This document shows, piece by piece, positions 1 to 9,153 of a stretch of DNA of 64,000 nucleotides. The stretch is from contig NZ_JANBVS010000003.1 of NCBI RefSeq assembly GCF_024586915.1, positions 186,001 to 250,000 on the forward strand. The letters run 5' to 3'. The stretch is from Bradyrhizobium sp. SRS-191. GTDB lineage: Bacteria; Pseudomonadota; Alphaproteobacteria; Rhizobiales; Xanthobacteraceae. The translations under genes were made by a program, and so were the position numbers. The number at the start of each line of letters is the position of its first letter. Within the stretch, counting starts at the first letter, position 1. The notes below the pieces were generated by a model that was not told the origin of the DNA, did not search any database, and saw only the letters and a program-made list of their open reading frames with translations.

Positions 1-41
1 TCGACGGCTGCCAAAATTCGCAGGGTTTCATCAAGAGACAT
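1..41 (-). CDS. 5' end of an unidentified gene (partial)
   Basis: An ATG at 41 reads leftward out of the window as MSLDETLRILAAV. A GGAG Shine-Dalgarno sequence lies seven bases upstream, which supports a real start. Thirteen residues are too few to name a family. It is probably the next gene of the leftward catabolic set, but nothing in the visible part proves that. Confidence 0.4.
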   Translation of the reverse strand, partial: MSLDETLRILAAV

Positions 42-176
42 CACCGAACTCCAGGCCGAAAACGGTCGGTGGAAGGTCGCCGACAGCCGGTCGGTTGCAA
101 GGGATCGACGTGCACCCAACGGGCGCCATCGCCTCTCCTTCTCGATGTGAGACGATATCGCCCAGTCGTATTAACA

Positions 177-623
177 TCAATACAATATCTGCTGCAGGCC
201 GTAATCAATAGGTCCTAGATTGCCTGAGGCCAGCAACCGCTCACGCTGAGAGCTCGCCTGCAAAGCGGGAACGACGTCGTCTTCGACGCCGGTTCCTTTC
301 AAGCGAGCTTTCGAGACCAAATAAGTCGTGCTCGGCCAGCCCGGCCTACTCATGCCACGCAAGCCTGCGCTTGGCCAGCTACCGAAATTGGTGGTCCCTA
401 CGCCTGCGGCGAGACCACCGGCTCCGAAAGCTCGTTCGCCTTCCGCAGTGCGGCCGATTGCCTTAGCGGCCCCTCTTTCCATCATTGCTGCCTGACGCGA
501 GTAGCCAAGCGCCTGCTCTTCAAATGATGCCCCGGCAAAACGTCCCGCCTCAACGCGCCCCCCCTCAATCTGCGGGTTCGCGCGGTCAATGGCCAAAAGC
601 GGTGCAGCCAGGTGCCCCGGCAC
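177..623 (-). pseudogene. possible degraded coding remnant, unrecognised
   Basis: An open frame of up to 148 codons starts at a GTG without a clear ribosome binding site and ends with GPIDYGLQQILY. I recognise no domain. The adjacent frame upstream (about 624-690) also reads protein-like (IRDDIGVLDQTVRRF), which would fit a frameshifted gene remnant between the partial gene at the window edge and the MmgE/PrpD gene. It could equally be a chance frame in GC-rich DNA. The stretch 42-176 shows nothing else. Confidence 0.22.
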
Positions 624-745
624 GATGGAAAACGCCGCACCGTTTGATCGAGCACGCCGATGTCGTCGCGAATGATGACAGGTCAGTGCCCCAGGACTCC
701 GGATCGCTCGATCGCAAATGGCGGCGGTGACGCTATCTCTCTGGC

Positions 746-2125
746 CTACTGGACGATCTTCAGCCGCTCGATGGGCAACGTGTCATTCCGACCGGCGAAC
801 AGCTTTGCCTCCAGCATCGATTGTAAGGGTGCAACATCCCCCCTCCGCAGCGCGCCAATCGCGGTTCGTATTCCAGCCGTGAGGTGAGGATCGACGCGCC
901 CCGCTGCAATGGCTTGGAATTTCGACCCGATGTCGTCCCAGCTCATCGGGTTCGTCGGCTCTCCCTTCGGCGCCAACACGGTTTGCTCAAAGGTGCCCGA
1001 AGCCGTGGTGATGCGAACGCGCCCGGGAACCGCAGCCGGAAACATCCGATCAAACTCGGGATTGACGGTCATTCGTACACGCCCGGCGATCTCGATGGCT
1101 GTTTGATCAGTCAGCAACTCCTTGGTCACCGGGAGCAACGCCGATGCGCCGCTGGTGGCCGCGACACCGAGACAGAAGGGAAGGCTGTACTGCGCTCCCT
1201 CCAACGTGGCCGGCGCCACCTCGTTGCTCAGGGTCAACGATCTTCCAAAGGTCTCCACATCGATGTTGATGATGGCTTTGGGGTGAATGCCATGATCTTT
1301 CATCAATGTGAGCAGAGCATCAATCGGCGCGTGAAGCCAACGGCAGCAACTATAGGGCTTGAAATAGGTGCTGTTGATGAGCCAACTCGTCCCGATCCCG
1401 TCGAGCAGCCGCCCACGATCGTAACGTTCCGAACTGTCCAGAATGTCGATCGGTCCAGTGAAGCCCTGCTTTGCCAGGTCGACCGCCAGGATCCCATTGG
1501 CAGCTCCCCATGGGATCCCCTCCTTGACACTGTTGCCTCTGAACCGCGTGTATGGGGTCGCGGACTGGCTCGGTGCCGTGGTGCCGGCGATTGAGATCGC
1601 ATGTGCGATCTGCTGCCGCGACAGCCCTCTCAGCCACCCCACCGCTGCGGCAACGGCTTGACCGCTCCAGAGGCCGCTGTTCACCGTCGGAACGCTTCGC
1701 AGATCCCGGGAACCAGAAATACGAATGCCGATCTCATATCCGATGGCGATGGCGGCAAGGGCCCGTTGCCCATCCAAAGACAGACTGCCGAGCAGTGACA
1801 AGACCCCCGGAATGATCGCTGCACCGGGATGCCCCGAGGCGGCGCGGTGGCCATCATCCAGATCGAGCGAGCACGCGCTGGCCGCATTCACGAACGTCGC
1901 CCCCGCAGCGGTCGACCGCTCTCCGGAAAACCACATCGCCGCCGGTCCATGGCCCCAGGTCGCGCTCGCGATCTGGCGCACAGCCGCCGCATTCGGCGTC
2001 TCATAACCGGCGATCGCGGCCGTCATCAAATCGAACACGCATTTCGCTGCGCTGATCCGGGCTTCTTCTGGAACTTTGCTCGCGCCGACCCATTCGGCCA
2101 GCAGCTCGGCAGAGGTATACGTCAT
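746..2125 (-). CDS. MmgE/PrpD family protein (2-methylcitrate dehydratase-like)
   Basis: A 459-residue protein of the usual MmgE/PrpD length. The family motif DLDDGH is at residues 88-93, followed by SGHPGAAIIP at about 97-106, which matches the conserved acidic/His segments of the all-helical dehydratase domain. Family members include 2-methylcitrate dehydratase, cis-aconitate decarboxylase and iminodisuccinate epimerase. Many paralogues sit in amino-acid or opine-type catabolic clusters with unknown substrates. The start ATG has GGAGG four bases upstream. It is the last recognisable gene of a leftward set that includes an opine dehydrogenase and an importer, so a role on an imported amino-acid derivative is more likely than propionate metabolism. 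That substrate is inference. Confidence 0.85.
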   Translation of the reverse strand: MTYTSAELLAEWVGASKVPEEARISAAKCVFDLMTAAIAGYETPNAAAVRQIASATWGHGPAAMWFSGERSTAAGATFVNAASACSLDLDDGHRAASGHPGAAIIPGVLSLLGSLSLDGQRALAAIAIGYEIGIRISGSRDLRSVPTVNSGLWSGQAVAAAVGWLRGLSRQQIAHAISIAGTTAPSQSATPYTRFRGNSVKEGIPWGAANGILAVDLAKQGFTGPIDILDSSERYDRGRLLDGIGTSWLINSTYFKPYSCCRWLHAPIDALLTLMKDHGIHPKAIINIDVETFGRSLTLSNEVAPATLEGAQYSLPFCLGVAATSGASALLPVTKELLTDQTAIEIAGRVRMTVNPEFDRMFPAAVPGRVRITTASGTFEQTVLAPKGEPTNPMSWDDIGSKFQAIAAGRVDPHLTAGIRTAIGALRRGDVAPLQSMLEAKLFAGRNDTLPIERLKIVQ

Positions 2126-2339
2126 GCGGCCTCCAGGATCTTCATCCTATGTACTGGGCCGGACGAGCCGGCAGCGCCGCCGTCCAACGCGTCATTGGCA
2201 AACTGAACTCTATCGAAGCGGCACGAAGCTGCCCTTACGCATCTTCCTCGCGAATGGCGGCAGGAAGTCAAAGTCGGATTTTGTGAGCATCTATTCGCCT
2301 GAGTTATAGGCTTTGAGCAGGATCCCGCGCCGAGCCCGT

Positions 2340-3302
2340 TCAGTCAGTTTTGGCAGGGACGGTCGCGGTGTGGTGCCACCTGGCGGGCAACCGAAGCTTC
2401 GAGGGAATTCCGGCCAGCTGCTCATACAGGGCAATGTAGAGATTTGAGGCGATCACGACTGCAATTCCGGCCAGCTCGATCGGGACCGGCATCTCCCGCC
2501 AGATCAGCAGTCCGAGCAGAAAGGCAAAGACGAAGGTCGCATATTCGAAGGGTGCAACCACGCTCGCCGGCGCCATTTGGTAGGCCTTGGTCAGCAGAAT
2601 CTGGGCCGCACCGCCCAGAACACCGATTGCGACGAGAACGGGCAGATCAGTGACGCTCGGCCAGACTGCAGAGAACGGCAGCGTCGCAGCCCCCACCAAC
2701 GTGCCCGACAGTGAAAAGTAGAACACAATGGCCATGCTTGTCTCGGTGTCCCGCATCTTGCGGATCGAGATCAATGCAAGCGCCGTCGCTACGGCACCGG
2801 CCAACGCGACCAGCACTCCCGAGGAGAGCCCACGGCCATCGGGATGGGCCATCAACAGGACGCCGCCAAATCCGAAAACGACGGCAACAAGACGATGGGG
2901 CCGAACGCTTTCACCAAGCAAGGGAATGGCGAACAGCGTAATGAACAATGGCGCGGCGTAGCCGAGCGCCGTCGCGGTCGCGAGCGGCAGCATTCCGACC
3001 GCGGTGAAGCTGAGAAAGAGAGAGCAGAGGCCGGCGACAGACCGCCGCAGATGAGCGCCCAGCCGCTCGGTGCGAAGCAGGGAATACCCCCCGAGACGCC
3101 GGACAAGCCAGAGGACCGGCAGCAGGGCGAAAAGACTGCGAACGAAAACGATCTGTCCAACAGGGTACTCGCCGCCCAACTTCTTGATCAAGGCGAACAT
3201 GACGGCGAGCACCGCGGCCGACAGCACCTTATAGCCGATCGCCGGCAGGTGAGATGACACCGGGTTGGTTGGCACATCCTGCCGGCTGCTGATGATCGTC
3301 AT
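2340..3302 (-). CDS. DMT superfamily (EamA) transporter
   Basis: A 320-residue very hydrophobic protein with about ten membrane helices in two homologous halves. Small-residue helices such as ATATALGYAAPLFITLF and PASVVAPFEYATFVFAFLLG are typical of EamA permeases. An open frame runs back to a TTG at 3329, but the ATG at 3302 has GAGG five bases upstream and gives the normal family N-terminus. It begins only 30 bases after the opine dehydrogenase gene ends, so the two are very likely cotranscribed. EamA proteins are often metabolite exporters; in pseudopaline clusters an EamA protein exports the opine. Here substrate and direction are unknown. Confidence 0.85.
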   Translation of the reverse strand: MTIISSRQDVPTNPVSSHLPAIGYKVLSAAVLAVMFALIKKLGGEYPVGQIVFVRSLFALLPVLWLVRRLGGYSLLRTERLGAHLRRSVAGLCSLFLSFTAVGMLPLATATALGYAAPLFITLFAIPLLGESVRPHRLVAVVFGFGGVLLMAHPDGRGLSSGVLVALAGAVATALALISIRKMRDTETSMAIVFYFSLSGTLVGAATLPFSAVWPSVTDLPVLVAIGVLGGAAQILLTKAYQMAPASVVAPFEYATFVFAFLLGLLIWREMPVPIELAGIAVVIASNLYIALYEQLAGIPSKLRLPARWHHTATVPAKTD

Positions 3303-3332
3303 ACGAGCCTCGCCCAGACAACGTGCCAAGAT

Positions 3333-4439
3333 CTACGCGATGCGGCGAAGCTCATCGCGCCAGGGGGGCGTGAGCGGAGCGCTGAAGGTCTCGATCACCT
3401 GGCCCTTGGACGCCGCGTCCAATCCCAGCCTGCGCAGATTTCGGCCTGTCTCGAGATAATTCGTCTCGTTGACGATGGAGGCGAGATCGATGATCGACTT
3501 GATCGCGGTGGAATGGAGCCCGACCTTGACGCCGAGCTCGAACCAGGGGACCAGAACATAGGGAACGTCCTGTACAATAAACCTGTCGCGCAGATGCTGA
3601 GGGGCCATCTTCGTGGTGTTGTGCTCGACCGTCTCTCTGGCGAACTCGCCGAAGCTCGCGAAAGTTCTGTCGTAGTAGCTGTTCATGATCGCCACGACGG
3701 ATTGCGGTTCGAAGCCGAATGCCCGGGCGATCGCCATTCTCTCCCGGTCGACTTCGTCGATGACCCGGGAAACCGAGGCCGACATGCCTTCGCGATAGAA
3801 ATAAAAGTCGCCCTTTCGGGTCTCGATCCATCCGGCATTCATCAGCGCCGGCGTCGGATGGATCACGCCTGTAATGCAGGACATTCCGATTTCGAGAACA
3901 TTGCTGCGCCACTCCAGCGGCATCGGGAAGATGGCCCCGATCTCATCGCGCAACGCCTGACTGACGTCGACGGGCATTGCCGCGATCGGCATGATGCTCT
4001 TGATGCCCATCACCAGCACCTTCCCGTCGTGCATTCTCGACGCATAGGGCGCCGTGGCGGTTTCGAGGATGTACTGCGCATTGATTTGTCTGCGAGCCAT
4101 GAGAGCAAAGAAATTGCCCGTGATCGAAATGACCACATGCTTGCTGAGATCGAACTTTGCCAGTTCGCTCAGGATGGCCTCATGGCCATATGACGGGACC
4201 GTGATGACGATGAACCTGGAGAACCGGACGACGTCGGCCATGTCCGAGCTGACAACGGGATGGAAGCGGCCCTCGATCTTGAGGCCAGCTTCCAGATAGC
4301 CGTTGCGTTCGATTGTCTCGGCGTGCCGGCGATGTTCGGGATGCGCGTACAACAGTACGTTCGCTCCTCGGCTGGCGAGATCAGCCGCGAACGCACACCC
4401 GCAATTCCCGGCACCAATGATCGAAACCGACGTCTGCAT
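3333..4439 (-). CDS. octopine/nopaline dehydrogenase family protein (opine dehydrogenase)
   Basis: A 368-residue NAD(P)-dependent enzyme. The N-terminal Rossmann motif is VSIIGAGNCGCAFA (from about residue 5). The C-terminal helical octopine-dehydrogenase domain carries the signature HPTPALMNAGWIE with its His at about residue 194, the likely catalytic His of the family. Such enzymes reductively join an amino acid to a 2-oxo acid, or reverse the reaction, giving N-(carboxyalkyl) amino acids. The ATG at 4439 with GGAGC seven bases upstream is preferred to a GTG at 4457. It is paired with an EamA transporter and lies near a three-part oxidase and a peptide-class ABC importer, all pointing to opine-like chemistry. 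The precise opine cannot be read from sequence. Confidence 0.85.
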   Translation of the reverse strand: MQTSVSIIGAGNCGCAFAADLASRGANVLLYAHPEHRRHAETIERNGYLEAGLKIEGRFHPVVSSDMADVVRFSRFIVITVPSYGHEAILSELAKFDLSKHVVISITGNFFALMARRQINAQYILETATAPYASRMHDGKVLVMGIKSIMPIAAMPVDVSQALRDEIGAIFPMPLEWRSNVLEIGMSCITGVIHPTPALMNAGWIETRKGDFYFYREGMSASVSRVIDEVDRERMAIARAFGFEPQSVVAIMNSYYDRTFASFGEFARETVEHNTTKMAPQHLRDRFIVQDVPYVLVPWFELGVKVGLHSTAIKSIIDLASIVNETNYLETGRNLRRLGLDAASKGQVIETFSAPLTPPWRDELRRIA

Positions 4440-4787
4440 GTCGCTGCTCCATGACACAACCTAACGTAGATCGAAGTATTCTTGGAGCGGCGCGACTTGG
4501 TCAACATAATAATCCGGTAAACATCCAGAAGCATCTCGCTAACGTGCCCGCCAAAATTACTAACAAATACGTCGCGAGAAGCGCAAAATGCGCAACTCCA
4601 CTTCTGCATGCAGCGAACAGATTGCTTGATCGCGACCATGACTTTGGCGCGTATGCGCGGTCCGAGGGCAACCGCAAGGATCATGCCTCGTCTCGAACGA
4701 GCCCCCTGGGCGCAGCGAACGTATGCAGAGAGATTCAAAGTCACAGTCTGTGGGAGGTTCGTCTTGGCATGGCACCGAGCTCCAAAC
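4440..4787. other. intergenic region, AT-richer than its surroundings
   Basis: About 350 bases between the opine dehydrogenase start and the stop of the TIM-barrel gene, both leftward. Several frames stay open here but none has a ribosome binding site or a recognisable protein. It should hold a promoter for the opine dehydrogenase-EamA-PrpD group; I cannot place one with confidence. Confidence 0.4.
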
Positions 4788-5687
4788 TCACCGCGTATGT
4801 GCCAGCTGCTCCAAGCTCTCGCCCGGCTCGAGCATGCCTGGAGCAAGACTGAGATGATCTGGCCCACCGAAGCTCCACCAGGTTGCAGCCATGGCGCCGT
4901 ACTGCGCCAGCAACTCCGCTCGACACTGACCAGGGGTCGATTGAAGAACGAGATCGCCCTGGTAACCGGCGAGTTTCAGCTGATTGAGTGCGCCAGCGAG
5001 GTCGGTTCGCCGGCGAGGAGGCGAAACGCGGTTGACGTGAAAATTCCAATCCTTGAGTCGGACGTTCACGATCCGGTTTCCGCAGGCGGCAAGAGCCTCA
5101 GGCGCAGAGCTGGTCGAAGGCTGGCATCCAACTGTGTACGTGATGCCGAACCGGTCTGCAGGGTATGGCTCGATCAGCGATGCCAGAAGCCGCGGATCGA
5201 TATCGGCCTCGAGGGAGAGGACGACTCCACACCCCTCCAGGAGCGGCCAAAGCCGATCCAGTCCGGATCGAAGCGCCACTGTCTCCTGGGAGGACAGCCG
5301 TTGCCTGCCGCCCGGAAGGGGCACCACGAGAAGCTTGATGTCGATCTCGGCACATGCCTCGATCACAGCACCGAGCAGGTCCAGCCGCGCCCTGCACTCG
5401 CGGCCGGCGACCTTGTAGAAGGGAACCCGCATCATGAAGTCGGCGGACAATGAGGGAATGCAGATCTCGCACTCGCGGCTCACCTGCCGCATCTGATCTC
5501 GTCCAATGGTCGACATCACAGGATTCATCAGGATCGGCTCTTCACCGATCCTCCACTCGATCACTTGGAAGCCGACTTTCTGGGCGACCGTAAATTCCTC
5601 GCGCCAACAATCCGTGAGAAAGCCTCGCCCTCTCTTGTCGGCCGGCTCCATGAGGTCGCCCTGCATAAATCCGATGCGGCTGACCAT
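4788..5687 (-). CDS. sugar phosphate isomerase/epimerase family TIM-barrel protein
   Basis: A 299-residue protein of the AP-endonuclease-2/xylose-isomerase-like TIM-barrel family. It shows strand-end acidic residues in IEWRIGEEP and LSLEADIDP, and a late RIVNVRLKDW segment where relatives have the metal-binding His/Asp pair. The longest frame begins at 5936, but its first 83 codons look non-coding. The ATG at 5687 has a near-perfect GGAGGGG five bases upstream. Family members isomerise or epimerise sugars and inositol derivatives. Here VRLKDW replaces the common HxKD motif, so one metal ligand may be missing. It lies between importer and opine dehydrogenase genes, so a sugar or sugar-opine substrate is possible but unproven. 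Confidence 0.7.
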   Translation of the reverse strand: MVSRIGFMQGDLMEPADKRGRGFLTDCWREEFTVAQKVGFQVIEWRIGEEPILMNPVMSTIGRDQMRQVSRECEICIPSLSADFMMRVPFYKVAGRECRARLDLLGAVIEACAEIDIKLLVVPLPGGRQRLSSQETVALRSGLDRLWPLLEGCGVVLSLEADIDPRLLASLIEPYPADRFGITYTVGCQPSTSSAPEALAACGNRIVNVRLKDWNFHVNRVSPPRRRTDLAGALNQLKLAGYQGDLVLQSTPGQCRAELLAQYGAMAATWWSFGGPDHLSLAPGMLEPGESLEQLAHTR

Positions 5688-6027
5688 CTGCGCCCCTCCG
5701 AACATCATGCCATGGATCTTTCGACTGGACGCGCCACTCTGATGACCTGCGACCGGCTGCGGCACGGAGAGCCTGAGCCACGAAGATAGGGAGACTGATC
5801 CCGCGCTGCCACTACCAACCCTGGTAGAGGTCCGTGGTCCCCTCCGCGTCTTGCCGCGACCACCGCCATCTGCCGAATTGCACCACCAATTCACCGATCC
5901 CTTTCTGTCCCAACCCGGCCGGCGGTAGCCGTACACGCCCTGCCCCCTATCCGGCTTGGTAGCTGTCGCGCCCGCGGGAAGCTGCTCTACTGCATTTGAC
6001 CATGCGCAGACGTGATGGGAGATTGGA
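5688..6027. other. divergent intergenic region
   Basis: About 340 bases between the leftward TIM-barrel gene and the rightward response regulator. It must hold promoters for both. I see no clear palindrome, RNA gene or third ORF; the open frame crossing it is the uncoded upstream extension of the TIM-barrel gene. Confidence 0.4.
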
Positions 6028-7080
6028 ATGATGCACAGAGCAGTCCTAGCTGATGGCGCTCATCCGGCAGACGATTTCCGCGGTGTCGCAAACTCAGCTA
6101 AAAATCAGGACAAAGGCTTTGCAGTCACGACCGATTGGGCGCCGGAGTCGGGGAGCGATCAACCCGCGGCGAGATACGAGCAGATGCCTGCTCCCGCGTT
6201 CGAGGCCGGCGACGAAAGCCAGTTGATGTCGATGCCAGCGAAACCGCGCATCCTGCTGGTCGGCGACAGGGGATTCACGAGCCTTCTCAAATACATTATC
6301 GAAAGCAACGGCTTCGACTGCGTGCTGGCCGACACCCTGCGAGACGCGATCGCCTCCATCGCGGCGGTGCGGCCCGGTTTGATCGCCCTGGACGACGCCT
6401 CGTGCGGAGATCGAGTGGCGATCGCGCTCGAGCTGTTGCACCGGGAGCCTGCAATGCGGAATGTCCCGACATTGATCATGGCAAGCGTATCGCCCCACTT
6501 GGAGGAGACGTGCGTCCAGACAGATCGGACGAGCTATATCTTGAAGCCGTTTCTTCCGGACATCTTCATCGACCGGCTGCATGGCCTGCTGCGCGAATCA
6601 GCCTGCTCCCATCTCAAAATGCTTCGATTTGCCGACATCGTCATGGAGTCGGACGCCCATCTCGTCTCCAGAGGATCGCGTTGCATTCGCCTCTGCCCGG
6701 TCGAGTATCGGATATTGCAGTATCTCCTCGAATCCCCGCGAAGAGTGTTTTCTCGGGAGCAGATTCTGTCCAGCATACGAGCACAGACCCAAGAAAACGC
6801 CGTGCGCTCAATCGATGTTCACATCAGCCGTATTCGCAAGGCGCTCTGTGAAGGTGGCGAGCCGAACTATATCCGGACCGTGCGAGGATTGGGCTATTCG
6901 TTAGACTTCGCCCCGGACGGACCTGCCACCTACATGCCCCGCCCCGGGCTGGCCAACAGCGCGCCCAAGGCGCACCGGTCAGATCCGGAAGGCTCCGCGG
7001 TCCGTCAATCCCTGGAGCGGACCGCGTGCTCGCCTTCGACAGAGCGAGGCCCTGCTCCAGTTCGGCTCGTTTCACGGTGA
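6028..7080 (+). CDS. OmpR/PhoB-type response regulator, orphan and atypical
   Basis: A 350-residue protein with a non-conserved N-terminus (1-70), a receiver domain (about 72-188), a winged-helix DNA-binding domain (about 195-300, with SIDVHISRIRKAL and TVRGLGYSL) and a 45-residue disordered tail. The phosphoacceptor is probably Asp122 in LIALDD, with Lys173 conserved in ILKPF. The first residue of the usual acidic pair is Gly79 (VGD), so only Asp80 remains to hold magnesium. The ATG has GGGAGA five bases upstream. No sensor kinase gene lies in the window. It sits convergently against the importer ATPase gene inside the opine-like cluster, interrupting otherwise leftward genes. Phosphorylation-independent or weak activation is inference from the altered pocket. 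Confidence 0.85.
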   Translation: MMHRAVLADGAHPADDFRGVANSAKNQDKGFAVTTDWAPESGSDQPAARYEQMPAPAFEAGDESQLMSMPAKPRILLVGDRGFTSLLKYIIESNGFDCVLADTLRDAIASIAAVRPGLIALDDASCGDRVAIALELLHREPAMRNVPTLIMASVSPHLEETCVQTDRTSYILKPFLPDIFIDRLHGLLRESACSHLKMLRFADIVMESDAHLVSRGSRCIRLCPVEYRILQYLLESPRRVFSREQILSSIRAQTQENAVRSIDVHISRIRKALCEGGEPNYIRTVRGLGYSLDFAPDGPATYMPRPGLANSAPKAHRSDPEGSAVRQSLERTACSPSTERGPAPVRLVSR

Positions 7081-7139
7081 ATGGCTGTTGGATCGCGATA
7101 CGTCAGTTCGCCGCTGCATTCGTCCGGCGATGCCTCCCG

Positions 7140-8153
7140 TCATCGAGCTCCGATGCGCAGGCCTCCCCACGCCACATCGGTTGCCTCCGGGTCGTAGCAC
7201 GCCCGGGCTCGGTCGTCGGACACCGTTTCCAGCTGCGGCCGTTCGACGGAACACAGACCGTCTGCTCGCGCGCAACGCGGATGGAAGCCGCAGCCCGGAG
7301 GCGGGTTGGCTGCGGAGGGAACTTCACCCACAATCTGGACCAGAGGCCGGCGTGCCCTTGGATCCGGGACTGGATAACTGTCGCGCAGAAGCCTCGTGTA
7401 AGGATGCAACGGACGGTCGAAGACATCCACCGTCGGTCCTTCTTCAACGATGCGCCCGAGATACATGACACAGACCCGGTCGCAGAAATGACGGACCACC
7501 CCGAGGTCATGCGAAACGAACAAGAACGAGAGGCCGCGGCGCTCGCGGAGCCCCTCCAGCAGCCGAAGAATTTGCGCCTGCACCGAAACGTCGAGAGCAG
7601 AAACCGCCTCGTCCGCCACGACCAGTTCGGGATCCAACACCAGCGCCCGTGCAATGCCGATCCGTTGCCGCTGGCCGCCTGAGAACTCGTGCGGATAACG
7701 CTCCAGTGCTTCTCGCGGCAATCCGACCTCAACCATGGCGGCTTCAGCCTTCTCGCGGATCTCCTTGGATGAGATGCGGAGATGGACGCGAAGGGGCTCT
7801 TCCAGAGTCTGGCGAATCGTTCGGCGTGGGTTCAACGAGGAATAGGGATCCTGAAAGACGATCTGCATCCGGCGACGCAACGCGCGCAAGGCAGCCCCCT
7901 TGGCTGCCCGAACATCGATGCCATCGAACACGATCGATCCGCTATCCGGTTCGATGAGACGAAGGATGGCACGCGCGACCGTTGACTTGCCACACCCGGA
8001 CTCACCGACGAGGCCAAGGGAAGTCCCCTTTGGCACCCGGAACGATACGTCATCAACCGCCCGGACGCATCTGGCGCCTGAACCTCCGTGTCTCACGAAG
8101 GTCTTCGACAGATTGCGTACGATAAAGTCGCCGTTTCCCAGAGACGTCGTCAT
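7140..8153 (-). CDS. peptide/opine-class ABC transporter ATP-binding protein (DppF/OppF type)
   Basis: A 337-residue ATPase with Walker A GESGCGKST, Q-loop FQDPYSSLNP, signature SGGQRQR, Walker B LVVADEAVSALD and the switch His in VSHD. The C-terminal oligopeptide-transporter extension contains the cysteine-bearing PPPGCGFHPRC segment typical of Dpp/Opp ATPases. Its ATG overlaps the TGA of the preceding ATPase gene by one base, so the two are translationally coupled. With the next three genes and the binding protein at 14809-16389 it forms a full importer for peptides, opines, nickel-opine complexes or glycosylated amines. The family does not fix the substrate. Confidence 0.9.
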   Translation of the reverse strand: MTTSLGNGDFIVRNLSKTFVRHGGSGARCVRAVDDVSFRVPKGTSLGLVGESGCGKSTVARAILRLIEPDSGSIVFDGIDVRAAKGAALRALRRRMQIVFQDPYSSLNPRRTIRQTLEEPLRVHLRISSKEIREKAEAAMVEVGLPREALERYPHEFSGGQRQRIGIARALVLDPELVVADEAVSALDVSVQAQILRLLEGLRERRGLSFLFVSHDLGVVRHFCDRVCVMYLGRIVEEGPTVDVFDRPLHPYTRLLRDSYPVPDPRARRPLVQIVGEVPSAANPPPGCGFHPRCARADGLCSVERPQLETVSDDRARACYDPEATDVAWGGLRIGAR

Positions 8154-9148
8154 CAGTGCACTCCTCCGACCGGTCTGACGGGACAGCGCACCAGATGTCC
8201 GGGATCACCTGATGATACGAGCTCTGGGTGCAGATCAAGACACGTGCGCTCCTTGAACGGGCAGCGGGGCGCATAGGAGCAGCCTGCTGGAACGGCAGAC
8301 AGGGCAGGAACACTGCCCGGGATTGGCTCCAGATTTTCAGTGCCCCGGTCGGCTCGTGGCATGGCACGCAGCAGCGCCGCCGTATAAGGATGCATGGGCT
8401 TTGCGAACAGCGCGTCGACAGTCGCAAGCTCGACGATCTCGCCCGCATACATCACCGCAACACGGTCGGCGATCTGTGCAACCACGCCAAGATTATGCGT
8501 GATGAACAGCATCGACATCCCGTAGGCCTGTTTGAGCTCTTCGAGTTGGCTCAGCACCTGCGCCTGAATGGTCACATCGAGCGCCGTCGTCGGCTCGTCG
8601 GCCAGAAGAACTCTCGGGTGGCAGGCAAGTGCCATGGCGATCATGACGCGTTGGCGCATCCCTCCCGAGAATTGATGCGGATATTCATCCAAACGGCTCT
8701 TCGGCGATGGGATCTTGACCTCTTCCAAGAGCCGAAGCGCTTCAGCCTTGGCCTGCATGCGCGACCCGCCGCGGTGAATGAGGATCGCCTCCGCGATCTG
8801 GTCTCCGACCGTCATGGTCGGATTGAGGCTCGTCATCGGCTCCTGGAAGATCATCGCAATGGAATTACCCCGGATGGAGCTCATCTCGCGCTCGGACAAG
8901 GTCACCAGATCCTGGCCCTCGAACAGCACCTCTCCGCCTTGGATGCGAGCACCGGCATGCGGAAGCAGCCGGAGGATCGACAGGGCCGTGACGCTCTTGC
9001 CACTGCCCGACTCGCCCACGACTGCGAGCGTTTCGTTCGGCATCAGTGAGACCGAGACGTTCCGTACTGCCGGGTACCAGCGATCGCGGATGCGGAATTC
9101 GGTCCGCAGGTTGCGCAGGTCGAGAGCCGGCCGAGGAAACGATGTCAT
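8153..9148 (-). CDS. peptide/opine-class ABC transporter ATP-binding protein (DppD/OppD type)
   Basis: A 331-residue ATPase with Walker [19 protein letters not shown], signature SGGMRQR, Walker [14 protein letters not shown] and the Opp C-terminal segment [12 protein letters not shown]. The frame stays open to 9265, but the ATG at 9148 has GGGGAGAA about eight bases upstream and starts the protein at the normal place ([14 protein letters not shown]). It lies five bases after the DppC-type permease stop. Two different ATPases, D and F, are the rule for this transporter family, so this is an intact heterodimeric importer. Confidence 0.9.
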   Translation of the reverse strand: MTSFPRPALDLRNLRTEFRIRDRWYPAVRNVSVSLMPNETLAVVGESGSGKSVTALSILRLLPHAGARIQGGEVLFEGQDLVTLSEREMSSIRGNSIAMIFQEPMTSLNPTMTVGDQIAEAILIHRGGSRMQAKAEALRLLEEVKIPSPKSRLDEYPHQFSGGMRQRVMIAMALACHPRVLLADEPTTALDVTIQAQVLSQLEELKQAYGMSMLFITHNLGVVAQIADRVAVMYAGEIVELATVDALFAKPMHPYTAALLRAMPRADRGTENLEPIPGSVPALSAVPAGCSYAPRCPFKERTCLDLHPELVSSGDPGHLVRCPVRPVGGVH

Positions 9149-9153
9149 GGCCG

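Noticed and set aside
4451..4852. 133-codon plus-strand frame in the gap before the opine dehydrogenase
   Set aside because: No Shine-Dalgarno site, no similarity; it overlaps the end of the TIM-barrel gene.
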